Shown here: positions 1 through 5,116 of the stretch, in pieces | Layout: every line of letters starts with the position of its first letter | Numbering within the stretch: the stretch's first letter is position 1 | Assembly: GCA_005884335.1 (NCBI GenBank) | Contig: VBCJ01000240.1 | Span: forward strand, 1 to 5,683 | Source of the DNA: Betaproteobacteria bacterium | GTDB lineage: Bacteria; Pseudomonadota; Gammaproteobacteria; Burkholderiales; SG8-39 | Reading direction: 5' to 3' | Length of the DNA: 5,683 nt | Notes under the pieces: model-generated | Seen by the model: only the letters and a program-made list of their open reading frames with translations | Told to the model about the DNA's origin: nothing | Database searches by the model: none | Made by a program: the position numbers and the translations under genes

Positions 1-2
1 TC

Positions 3-686
3 CCGCAGCGCATGGGATTCATCCGCAACACGCTGCGCGGGCGCGATCCCGATTCCAACCGCTTCAAGTGCGATCTGGTATTGGGGGTACCGGTCGGTTT
101 CGAGCTGGCGTCCACCACCAAGCCCTATTATCGCTCGACTTACGCGCTCGTCTATGCGAAGGGCAAGGGTCTCGATAACGTAACCGTTCCCGAGGGCTTG
201 CTCAGGCTCGAGCCGGCAAAGCTGAAATCGCTCAAGCTCGGCGTATTCGGCCAATCGCCGCCGGCCGATTGGCTGCTCAAGCACCGCCTGTTCGACCAGG
301 TCGTTTCCTACCAGCTCCAGTCCGGCGATCCCGAGCGCTATCCGGGCGAGATCATCGAGAAGGACCTCGCGACCGGCGCGATCGATGTCGCGTTCGTATG
401 GGGACCGATCGCCGGGTACTTCGCGAGGAGCGCGACCTCCGCCCCGGTGGTCGTCGTGCCGTTCCAGCCGGACCCGGAGATCCAGTTCGACTTCCGCATC
501 GCGATGGGCGTGCGCTTCGGCGAGCGCGAGTGGAAGGACAGGATGGAGCGGCTGATCGAAGCCAACCGCCCTCGCATTCAGGCGATCCTCGCCGCTTACG
601 GCGTGCCGCAGCTGGATGACGAGGGCCGGATCATGGCCGTTCCGGCCGATCCCTCGCTCACCCGCGGCGCGAAGTCCGGAAAGTAG
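3..686 (+). CDS. xoxJ: MxaJ/XoxJ-type periplasmic substrate-binding-like protein of PQQ methanol dehydrogenase cluster (5' partial)
   Basis: This is the C-terminal part of a periplasmic protein with a type-2 solute-binding fold that accompanies PQQ-dependent methanol dehydrogenases and is thought to help activate or assemble them. The reading frame is open to the left edge (Pro-Gln-Arg before the ATG at 12), so the true start and signal peptide lie upstream and the ATG at 12 is internal. About 227 residues are visible; I estimate that some 60-80 N-terminal residues are missing. Family hallmarks are GFIRNTL followed by a CD(L)VLGVP segment, then TTKPYYRSTYALVY, and further on DVAFVWGPIAGYFA. 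The stop is TAG at 684-686, and the next gene starts 35 bp later. MxaJ and XoxJ cannot be separated with certainty here; XoxJ is preferred because gfa follows and no other mxa gene is seen. Membership of the family is firm, whereas the exact role is from the literature on the family and not from this sequence. Confidence 0.85.
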   Translation, partial: PQRMGFIRNTLRGRDPDSNRFKCDLVLGVPVGFELASTTKPYYRSTYALVYAKGKGLDNVTVPEGLLRLEPAKLKSLKLGVFGQSPPADWLLKHRLFDQVVSYQLQSGDPERYPGEIIEKDLATGAIDVAFVWGPIAGYFARSATSAPVVVVPFQPDPEIQFDFRIAMGVRFGEREWKDRMERLIEANRPRIQAILAAYGVPQLDDEGRIMAVPADPSLTRGAKSGK

Positions 687-711
687 GCACGTGCCCTGCG
701 CAGACACTGTC

Positions 712-716
712 GGGAG
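712..716 (+). promoter_or_regulatory. Shine-Dalgarno site supporting a GTG start
   Basis: GGGAG lies 5 nt before the GTG at 722. It supports GTG as the initiator of the following exported protein, because the codons after it immediately give an Arg-rich n-region and a hydrophobic signal core. No in-frame ATG would preserve the signal peptide. Confidence 0.65.
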
Positions 717-721
717 CAGAA

Positions 722-1252
722 GTGAGACGGAGACTCGGACGCCTGATCGCGCCACTCGCAATCGCGGGGCTTGCGTGCGTCCACGCGACGGCCGGGGAAC
801 CGAAGTCGCTCGCGCTCATGGACTTCGAGCTGATCGACGAGATGCGCTCGTTCTCCACCGAGCAGGCGCGCCGGGAGGTCGACCGGCGGCTCGTCCTGAT
901 CACGACCGAGCTGGTGAAAGAGCTGGAGGGCCGCGGCATGTACCGCGTGCTCGACCGCGCCCCCGCGGCGCAGCTCATCGAGCGGCTCAAGGCTTCGCAC
1001 GAGCTGCGCGCCTGCAACGGCTGCGAGATCGATATCGGCAAAGCGCTCGGCGCCGAGCGCATCGCGCTGTGCTGGGTGCAAAAGGTGAGCGACCTGATCC
1101 TGAACATCAACGTCGAAGTGCGCAGCGTGGCGACGGGCGAGACCCTCTACGTCAAGTCGGTCGATATCCGCGGCAATACCGACGAGACATGGCTGCGCGG
1201 CGTGCGCCGATTGGTCGAAAATATCCAGGAACGCAATCACCATTTGCGTTGA
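722..1252 (+). CDS. Small exported DUF2380/DUF3280-like protein of the methanol dehydrogenase cluster
   Basis: A 176-residue protein of unknown function. It starts at GTG with MRRRLGRL, then a hydrophobic core (about residues 8-20) and a likely signal peptidase I site near Ala22-Gly25, so it is probably periplasmic. The mature part begins with a beta-strand-like SLALMDFEL, followed by a charged helical stretch (about 45-92). Next is a CNGC motif at residues 98-101, then GKALGAERIALCWVQKVSDLILNIN (about 106-130) and a strand-rich end. The CNGC plus VQKVSxLILNIN pattern matches my memory of the DUF2380/DUF3280 proteins found in quinoprotein dehydrogenase clusters. The order of short strands and helices recalls CsgG/TolB-N-like domains, but that is only an impression. 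It sits between the XoxJ-like gene and gfa with short gaps, which suggests co-transcription and a role linked to the dehydrogenase. Whether CNGC forms a disulfide or binds a metal cannot be told from sequence. Confidence 0.8.
   Translation: MRRRLGRLIAPLAIAGLACVHATAGEPKSLALMDFELIDEMRSFSTEQARREVDRRLVLITTELVKELEGRGMYRVLDRAPAAQLIERLKASHELRACNGCEIDIGKALGAERIALCWVQKVSDLILNINVEVRSVATGETLYVKSVDIRGNTDETWLRGVRRLVENIQERNHHLR
1230..1250 (+). repeat. 7-bp inverted repeat at the gene end before gfa
   Basis: AACGCAA (1230-1236) and TTGCGTT (1244-1250) are perfect reverse complements with a 7-nt loop. They sit on the last codons of the preceding gene and touch its TGA stop (1250-1252). A further AACGCA at 1252-1257 could pair with the same right arm. 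There is no T-run, so it is not a typical terminator. It may be an intercistronic mRNA stem-loop ahead of gfa, or chance. Confidence 0.45.
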
Positions 1253-1279
1253 ACGCAGTATCCAAAAGGAGAAATCACC

Positions 1280-1855
1280 ATGAGTAGCGTCAAGATACAT
1301 CCGTCGGTCGACGGCGGACTGAAACCCGCGGCGAAGAATTTCGCCGGCGGGACGCTTTATTGCAACTGCTCGCAGAACAAGGTCGAGATATCGATCAAGG
1401 GGCAGTCCGCGCACAATCACGTGTGCGGCTGTACCAAGTGCTGGAAGCCGAAAGGGGCGCTGTTCTCGCAGGTCGCCGTCGTAGGGCGCGACAACTTGAG
1501 CGTCAAGGCGAACGGCAACAAGCTCGCGATCGTGGATCCCAAGGCGACGATCCAACGGTATGCCTGCAAGGAGTGCGGCGTCCACATGTATGGCCGGATC
1601 GAGAACAAGGGCCATCCGCTGTACGGATTCGATTTCATCCACACCGAGCGCTCGAACGAGCCGGGCTGGTCGCCGCCCGAATTTGCGGCATTCGTTTCGT
1701 CGATCATCGAGTCGGGCGCGAGCCCCGACAACATGGGCGCGGTCAGGGCAAGGCTGAAGGAACTGAAGCTCGAGCCTTACGATTGCCTGTCCCCGGCCCT
1801 GATGGATTTCATCGCGACTCAAACGGCCAAGGCCTCCGGCGTGCTGCGCGCGTGA
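1280..1855 (+). CDS. gfa: S-(hydroxymethyl)glutathione synthase (glutathione-dependent formaldehyde-activating enzyme, Gfa)
   Basis: Gfa promotes the condensation of formaldehyde with glutathione to S-hydroxymethylglutathione in the cytoplasm. This is the entry step of the glutathione-linked route from formaldehyde to formate. The 191-residue length is normal for the family. The full zinc-ligand cysteine pattern is present: C28-x-C30, C49-x-C51-x-x-C54 and C96-x-x-C99. Other family features are GGTLYCNC at the front, HVCGCTKCWKPKGALFS in the middle, YGFDFIHTERS, and the late EPYDCLSPALMDFIA block that distinguishes true Gfa from generic DUF636/GFA-fold proteins. The ATG is preceded by a strong AAGGAG (1266-1271) at 8-nt spacing. 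There is no signal peptide, as expected. It follows the upstream exported gene by 27 bp, so a periplasmic alcohol dehydrogenase and cytoplasmic formaldehyde removal are probably co-expressed. The usual partners, S-hydroxymethylglutathione dehydrogenase and S-formylglutathione hydrolase, do not follow it in the window. Confidence 0.95.
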   Translation: MSSVKIHPSVDGGLKPAAKNFAGGTLYCNCSQNKVEISIKGQSAHNHVCGCTKCWKPKGALFSQVAVVGRDNLSVKANGNKLAIVDPKATIQRYACKECGVHMYGRIENKGHPLYGFDFIHTERSNEPGWSPPEFAAFVSSIIESGASPDNMGAVRARLKELKLEPYDCLSPALMDFIATQTAKASGVLRA

Positions 1856-1857
1856 AA

Positions 1858-1874
1858 TCGAAGGTGACCTTCGA
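1858..1874. repeat. Perfect 17-nt dyad just after gfa
   Basis: TCGAAGGT, a central G, and ACCTTCGA form a perfect odd-centred dyad beginning 3 nt after the gfa stop codon. As RNA it could fold as a 7-bp stem with a TGA loop. As DNA it has the size and symmetry of a site for a dimeric regulator. No T-run follows on either strand, which argues against an intrinsic terminator. Its function is unassigned. Confidence 0.55.
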
Positions 1875-1911
1875 CAAAACTCGCGATGAAAAAGTACTAA
1901 GGTCGTAGTCC

Positions 1912-1962
1912 GCTTGCAGGCGAAGACCCGGAGACACACCGGATCGCCTGCAAGCTTCCTTT
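1912..1962 (+). terminator. Stem-loop, probable terminator of the xoxJ-gfa transcription unit
   Basis: GCTTGCAGGCGA (1912-1923) and TCGCCTGCAAGC (1944-1955) are perfect 12-bp reverse complements. Inside them CCGG (1928-1931) pairs with CCGG (1939-1942) around an AGACACA loop, giving a long two-part hairpin. It is followed by TTCCTTT (1956-1962), a T-rich but interrupted tail. It lies 56 nt after the gfa stop and about 90 nt before the next gene, where a terminator is expected. Because the T-tract is weak, an mRNA-stabilising or regulatory hairpin is also possible. Confidence 0.55.
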
Positions 1963-2043
1963 GACAGCTTGGCCTCGAGTTGGCTCCCGGAAGGGCCCGG
2001 GGGCGAACGCGCCGTTGTATGCTTGCGCGAAGGTACGCAACGC

Positions 2044-2048
2044 GGAGG
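2044..2048 (+). promoter_or_regulatory. Shine-Dalgarno site that fixes the hydrolase start
   Basis: GGAGG ends 5 nt before the ATG at 2054. It decides against the in-frame TTG at 1961, which would add 31 residues encoded by sequence that abuts the terminator-like hairpin and has no ribosome-binding site in front. Confidence 0.7.
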
Positions 2049-2053
2049 CAAGG

Positions 2054-3211
2054 ATGTCGCAGGGCAGCTGGATCGACCAATTTCCCGGCAATTTCATGTG
2101 GTCGAACGCGACTCTCGTGTGCAAGGGCATGGCGCCGTACGGCGCGGTCGCGATCGGGGAGATCGACAGGATCTGCGAGCGGCTGGCCGCGCGCGGCATG
2201 GGCGACCCCGATGCGTGGTGGCAGGAATGGTGCTCAATGGCGGAGAAGAACGAGAAGCTCGCCGACGCCGCCGCGTTCGACGGCCGCGACTTCACCGCCG
2301 GGGAGCACTACCTGCGCGCGGGCAACTACTACTACACCGGCGAGCGCTTCGTGCCTCCCGGCGAGCGCAAGCTCGGCATCTACAAGAAAGCGCTGCGCTG
2401 CTACCAGGAGGGGCTGAAGCGGCGGCACAAGAACATCGAATTCGTCGAGGTACCGTACGAAGGCATGACGCTGCCCGCGTATTTCATGAAGGCGCAGAAC
2501 ACCACGGGGCGTGCGACTACTGTGGTGCTCTTCGACGGCATGGACAACTGCAAGGAGATGAGCGTGCTCTTCGCGGGCCTGGAGTTCGCGCGGCGAGGGA
2601 TTAATACGCTCGCGATCGACGGGCCGGGGCAGGGCGAGGCGCTGCGCCTTCGCAAGATCTACGCGCGCCACGATTACGAAGTGCCGGGCAAGGCGGCCTA
2701 CGAGTTCGTCGCCAAGCGTGCGGACGTCGATCCGAAGAAAGTCATAATCATGGGCTACAGCTTCGGGGGCTATTACGCACCGCGCATCGCCGCCTTCGAG
2801 CGCCGCTACGCCGCCTGCGTGTGCCTGGGCGCGCTGCACTGGGACCTGCACGCCTGGCAATCGAGGATCAATGAGCAGCTGAAGGCCGACCCGAAGAAGA
2901 GCGCGCAGTCGAACTTCCAGTTCCAGTGGATCCTCGGTCTGAACGACTCGGACGCCGCGCTCGAGCGTGCGAAGCAGTTCTCGCTCGCCGGTGTGGCGGA
3001 CAAGATCACATGCCCGGTGCTCGTCATGCACGGGGCGAACGACCGCGTCGTGCCCGTCGAGGCTGCGCACAAGCTCTACGCGGCGCTCACCACGCCGAGG
3101 AAGACACTGAAAGTCTTTACGCCCGAGGAGGGCGGCGCCGAGCACTGCCAGGTCGACAACCGGCCGCTGGGGATCAGCACTATTGCGGACTGGATCTCGG
3201 CCAACATCTGA
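2054..3211 (+). CDS. Alpha/beta hydrolase of the FrsA / 2,6-dihydroxypseudooxynicotine hydrolase-like group
   Basis: A 385-residue cytoplasmic alpha/beta-fold hydrolase with no signal peptide. An N-terminal mostly helical region (about residues 1-125, rich in Trp, Tyr and charged residues) precedes the catalytic fold, as in the C-C-bond hydrolases and esterases related to 2,6-dihydroxypseudooxynicotine hydrolase, fungal Ayg1 and FrsA. DGPGQGE at residues 189-195 is characteristic of that group. The catalytic triad is visible: Ser236 in the nucleophile elbow GYSFGG, Asp330 in MHGANDRV, and His364 in GGAEHCQ. The group includes enzymes that cleave beta-dicarbonyl or ester substrates; the actual substrate cannot be read from the sequence. 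The TGA ends 10 bp before a Bug-type binding protein, so the two are probably co-transcribed. The hydrolase may act on the imported compound or a breakdown product of it. It is not S-formylglutathione hydrolase, despite gfa nearby: the domain layout and length differ. Confidence 0.85.
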   Translation: MSQGSWIDQFPGNFMWSNATLVCKGMAPYGAVAIGEIDRICERLAARGMGDPDAWWQEWCSMAEKNEKLADAAAFDGRDFTAGEHYLRAGNYYYTGERFVPPGERKLGIYKKALRCYQEGLKRRHKNIEFVEVPYEGMTLPAYFMKAQNTTGRATTVVLFDGMDNCKEMSVLFAGLEFARRGINTLAIDGPGQGEALRLRKIYARHDYEVPGKAAYEFVAKRADVDPKKVIIMGYSFGGYYAPRIAAFERRYAACVCLGALHWDLHAWQSRINEQLKADPKKSAQSNFQFQWILGLNDSDAALERAKQFSLAGVADKITCPVLVMHGANDRVVPVEAAHKLYAALTTPRKTLKVFTPEEGGAEHCQVDNRPLGISTIADWISANI

Positions 3212-3221
3212 TCGGGACGAT

Positions 3222-4178
3222 ATGAAGCACACACGTCTTTTTCTGGTCTCCCTGATTTTCGGAACCGGTGCCTTTGCGCAGTATCCGGCGAAGCCGATCC
3301 GGCTCGTGGTGCCTTTCCCCGCGGGCGAATCGGTGGACGCGACGGCGCGCCTCGTCGGCCAGTCGTGGGCGGCGGCTCTCGGAGCGCAGATCGTGGTGGA
3401 CAACCGCGGCGGCGCGGGCGGGACGATCGGCAGCGAAGCGGTGGCGAAGGCAGCCCCGGACGGCTACACGCTCCTCTGGGGCAACGTCGGGCCGCTCGCC
3501 ATCGGCCCCGGTCTCTACAAGAAGCTCGGCTACGACGTCGCCAAGGATTTCGAGCCGGTGTCGCTGGTCGCGACTTTGCCTTTCGTCCTGTTCGCGAGCC
3601 CGGTGCTGCCGGCGAACTCGGTGAGCGAGCTCGTCGCCTATGCCAAGGCGCATCCGGGCGAGATCAATTTCGGCTCGACCGGCGTGGGCTCGGGCCTGCA
3701 TCTCATCGCCGAGCTCTTCAAGAGCGTCGCCGGAATCCAGATCGTGCACGTGCCCTACAAGGGCGTCGCGCAGGCGCTGCCCGAGATCATGTCGGGCAAG
3801 GTGCAGATCGCATTCAATACGATTCCGGCCTTCCTGCCGCACGTGAGGGCGGGGCGCCTGAAGGCGCTCGTGATCACCGCCCCGGCGCGCTCGCCGCTCC
3901 TGCCCGAGGTGCCGGCGACGCCGGAAGTGGGCTTGGCCGCGCTGCAGGGCGGATCCTGGCACGCGGTGGTCGCCCCCGCCGGCACTCCGCGCGAGATCCT
4001 CGCGAAGCTCAACCAGACCCTCGTCGCGACGCTCGCGGCACCGGAGGTGCGCGCGCAGCTCGCGAACCAGGGCGCGCAGCCGGTGGGCGGCTCGCCCGAG
4101 GAGCTGCGCAAATTCATGCAGGTCGAAGCCGAGAAATGGGGCCGCGTGATCCAGTCATCCGGCGCCCGCGCGGACTGA
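3222..4178 (+). CDS. Bug/TctC-family periplasmic solute-binding protein
   Basis: A full-length (318-residue) binding protein of the tripartite tricarboxylate transporter (Bug/TctC) family, which captures small, usually carboxylated, solutes in the periplasm. The start at 3222 is chosen because it opens a clean signal peptide (MKHTRLFLVSLIF, cleavage expected after AFA at residue 19); an in-frame TTG at 3183 would bury it and overlap the hydrolase gene. The mature protein opens with QYPAKPIRLVVPFPAGE. Next come the family blocks VVDNRGGAGGTIGSEAVAKAAPDGYTLL (split over about residues 62-90), GSTGVGSGLHL, HVPYKG, and a C-terminal APAGTPREILAKLN. The first ligand loop reads PAGESVD, whereas most relatives have a Gly-Gly pair there. 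The ligand is unknown. Many Bug proteins work without a dedicated permease beside them, and none is visible here. The 10-bp gap and weak ribosome site (GGGA at 3214-3217) suggest translational coupling to the hydrolase. Confidence 0.92.
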   Translation: MKHTRLFLVSLIFGTGAFAQYPAKPIRLVVPFPAGESVDATARLVGQSWAAALGAQIVVDNRGGAGGTIGSEAVAKAAPDGYTLLWGNVGPLAIGPGLYKKLGYDVAKDFEPVSLVATLPFVLFASPVLPANSVSELVAYAKAHPGEINFGSTGVGSGLHLIAELFKSVAGIQIVHVPYKGVAQALPEIMSGKVQIAFNTIPAFLPHVRAGRLKALVITAPARSPLLPEVPATPEVGLAALQGGSWHAVVAPAGTPREILAKLNQTLVATLAAPEVRAQLANQGAQPVGGSPEELRKFMQVEAEKWGRVIQSSGARAD

Positions 4179-4202
4179 GAGTCGCATGGCGCGTGATACA
4201 GT
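4175..4202 (+). promoter_or_regulatory. Weak sigma70-like promoter candidate before the TAXI gene
   Basis: CTGAGA (4175-4180) and TACAGT (4197-4202) are spaced 16 nt apart and each match the -35 or -10 consensus at 4 of 6 positions. They sit in the 71-bp gap between the first Bug gene and the TAXI gene, the largest gap inside the right-hand gene group. The match is weak and could be chance in GC-rich DNA; read-through from the hydrolase promoter remains equally likely. Confidence 0.2.
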
Positions 4203-4249
4203 AATGCGGCGCGCAAATCGACGCGCGGGGGAAATGGGAGACGACAAAC

Positions 4250-5104
4250 ATGAAGAGGCACACTCGTGAAGGCGGACTGCGCACGTCCGTCGCTCCGGCA
4301 ATCCTCGTCCTCGCAATGGCGGCAATGAGCGCTGCTGTGGCGCAGCAAAAGACCACGGTCGTGCTCGGCACGGCCACGCAAGGCGGCGGCTTCCAGATCT
4401 ACGGCGCGGCGTATTCGGCCGCGCTCAACGAGGCGGACGCGACGCTCGCGGTCGAGCAGCGCAGCACCAAGGGCAGCACCGAGAACGCGCCGCTCCTCGC
4501 CGAAGGCAAGATCGACATCGGCCTGGCGACCGGGGAGGTCACCCACGAGGCGCTCGCCGGCATCGGCCGGCCGCCCGCGAACCTGAAGATCATCAACGCG
4601 ATGTATCCGAACTCGGGCATGTTCATGGTGCGCGGGGACAGCCCTTATCATCTGGCGAGCGCGGGCGACGGCCCGAAAATGGTGCTCGAAGGCCGCGCCG
4701 CCGCGCAATGGGGCGGAGGGGTCGGCTGGCCGGGGTTCACGGCGATCTCCAATGGCCCCTCCGGCGCGCGCTTCATCACCCCCGACGCGGAGGGCATGAA
4801 GCGCATCCTCGCGAAGTATCCGTTCATCAAGCCGATCACGCTGCCCGCGGGCAGCTATCGCGGGCAGGATGCGCCGGTGGCGGCGCTCGGCTCCTGGTCG
4901 CTGGTGCTCGCGCGGCCGGGGTTGCCCGACGAGACCGCGTACAAGCTCGCGCGCGCTCTGCACAAGGCCGAAGGGGCGCTCGGCGCGAAGCTCGCGCAGG
5001 CCAGGGAATCGACTCTCGCCAACACGCTCGCCGCCGCGCCCCGGCAGGACCTGATCCATCCGGGCGTGCTGCGCTATATGCGCGAAGCCGGAATTCTCAA
5101 ATAG
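4250..5104 (+). CDS. TAXI-family TRAP transporter solute-binding protein, apparently with an internal in-frame deletion
   Basis: A 284-residue periplasmic binding protein of the TAXI class (TRAP-associated extracytoplasmic immunogenic), which feeds solutes to a fused DctQM-type TRAP permease. The ATG has GGGAG (4236-4240) 9 nt upstream and begins a signal peptide with a long n-region (MKRHTREGGLRTS) and cleavage expected after VAQ or AVA near residues 31-32. Family signatures seen are VVLGTATQGGGFQIYGAAY, RSTKGSTENAPLL, DIGLATGE, the block AGDGPKMVLEGRAAAQWGGG (about 138-157), GARFITPDAEGMKRI, LPAGSYRGQ, and a C-terminal HPGVLRYMREAGI. At residues 133-138 the sequence runs from RGDSPYHLA straight into SAGDGP. 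The usual DLKGKxVAxG...SG segment and the helix after it are absent, which accounts for a length below the usual 320 or so. The frame and the rest of the protein are intact. It may be non-functional, or altered in the cleft. It is 12 bp from the next Bug gene. Confidence 0.85.
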   Translation: MKRHTREGGLRTSVAPAILVLAMAAMSAAVAQQKTTVVLGTATQGGGFQIYGAAYSAALNEADATLAVEQRSTKGSTENAPLLAEGKIDIGLATGEVTHEALAGIGRPPANLKIINAMYPNSGMFMVRGDSPYHLASAGDGPKMVLEGRAAAQWGGGVGWPGFTAISNGPSGARFITPDAEGMKRILAKYPFIKPITLPAGSYRGQDAPVAALGSWSLVLARPGLPDETAYKLARALHKAEGALGAKLAQARESTLANTLAAAPRQDLIHPGVLRYMREAGILK

Positions 5105-5116
5105 GACGGGAAAATC

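Noticed and set aside
764..781. Possible lipobox (GLAC, Cys19) making the CNGC protein a lipoprotein
   Set aside because: Gly at -3 and Leu at -2 are poor lipobox residues, and a signal peptidase I site follows a few residues later.
1013..1027. CNGC motif as a c-type haem site
   Set aside because: The residue after the second Cys is Glu, not the His required for CxxCH haem attachment.
1961..1966. Perfect TTGACA resembling a -35 box upstream of the hydrolase
   Set aside because: No acceptable -10 hexamer exists 16-18 nt downstream; those bases are GC-rich (around CTCCCG). The promoter of this unit could not be placed.
1961..2053. TTG at 1961 as an upstream start for the hydrolase
   Set aside because: There is no ribosome-binding site, it starts within 6 nt of the terminator-like hairpin, and the ATG at 2054 has GGAGG at ideal spacing.
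596..2080. 494-codon open frame on the minus strand across the xoxJ end, the CNGC gene and gfa
   Set aside because: It lies opposite three well-supported genes, its translation is Arg/Ala/Leu/Asp-rich with no family motifs, and long antisense frames are common in GC-rich DNA.
2054..3211. Hydrolase as S-formylglutathione hydrolase completing the Gfa pathway
   Set aside because: It is about 100 residues longer, has a helical N-terminal domain and DGPGQGE, and is separated from gfa by a terminator-like hairpin; FghA belongs to the esterase D family.
3183..3221. TTG at 3183 as the start of the first Bug gene
   Set aside because: It would overlap the hydrolase gene and put 13 polar residues before an otherwise perfect signal peptide starting at 3222.
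2234..3403. 389-codon minus-strand frame opposite the hydrolase, plus a 260-codon one at 3180-3962
   Set aside because: Same reasoning: antisense to genes with intact catalytic or family motifs, no motifs of their own.
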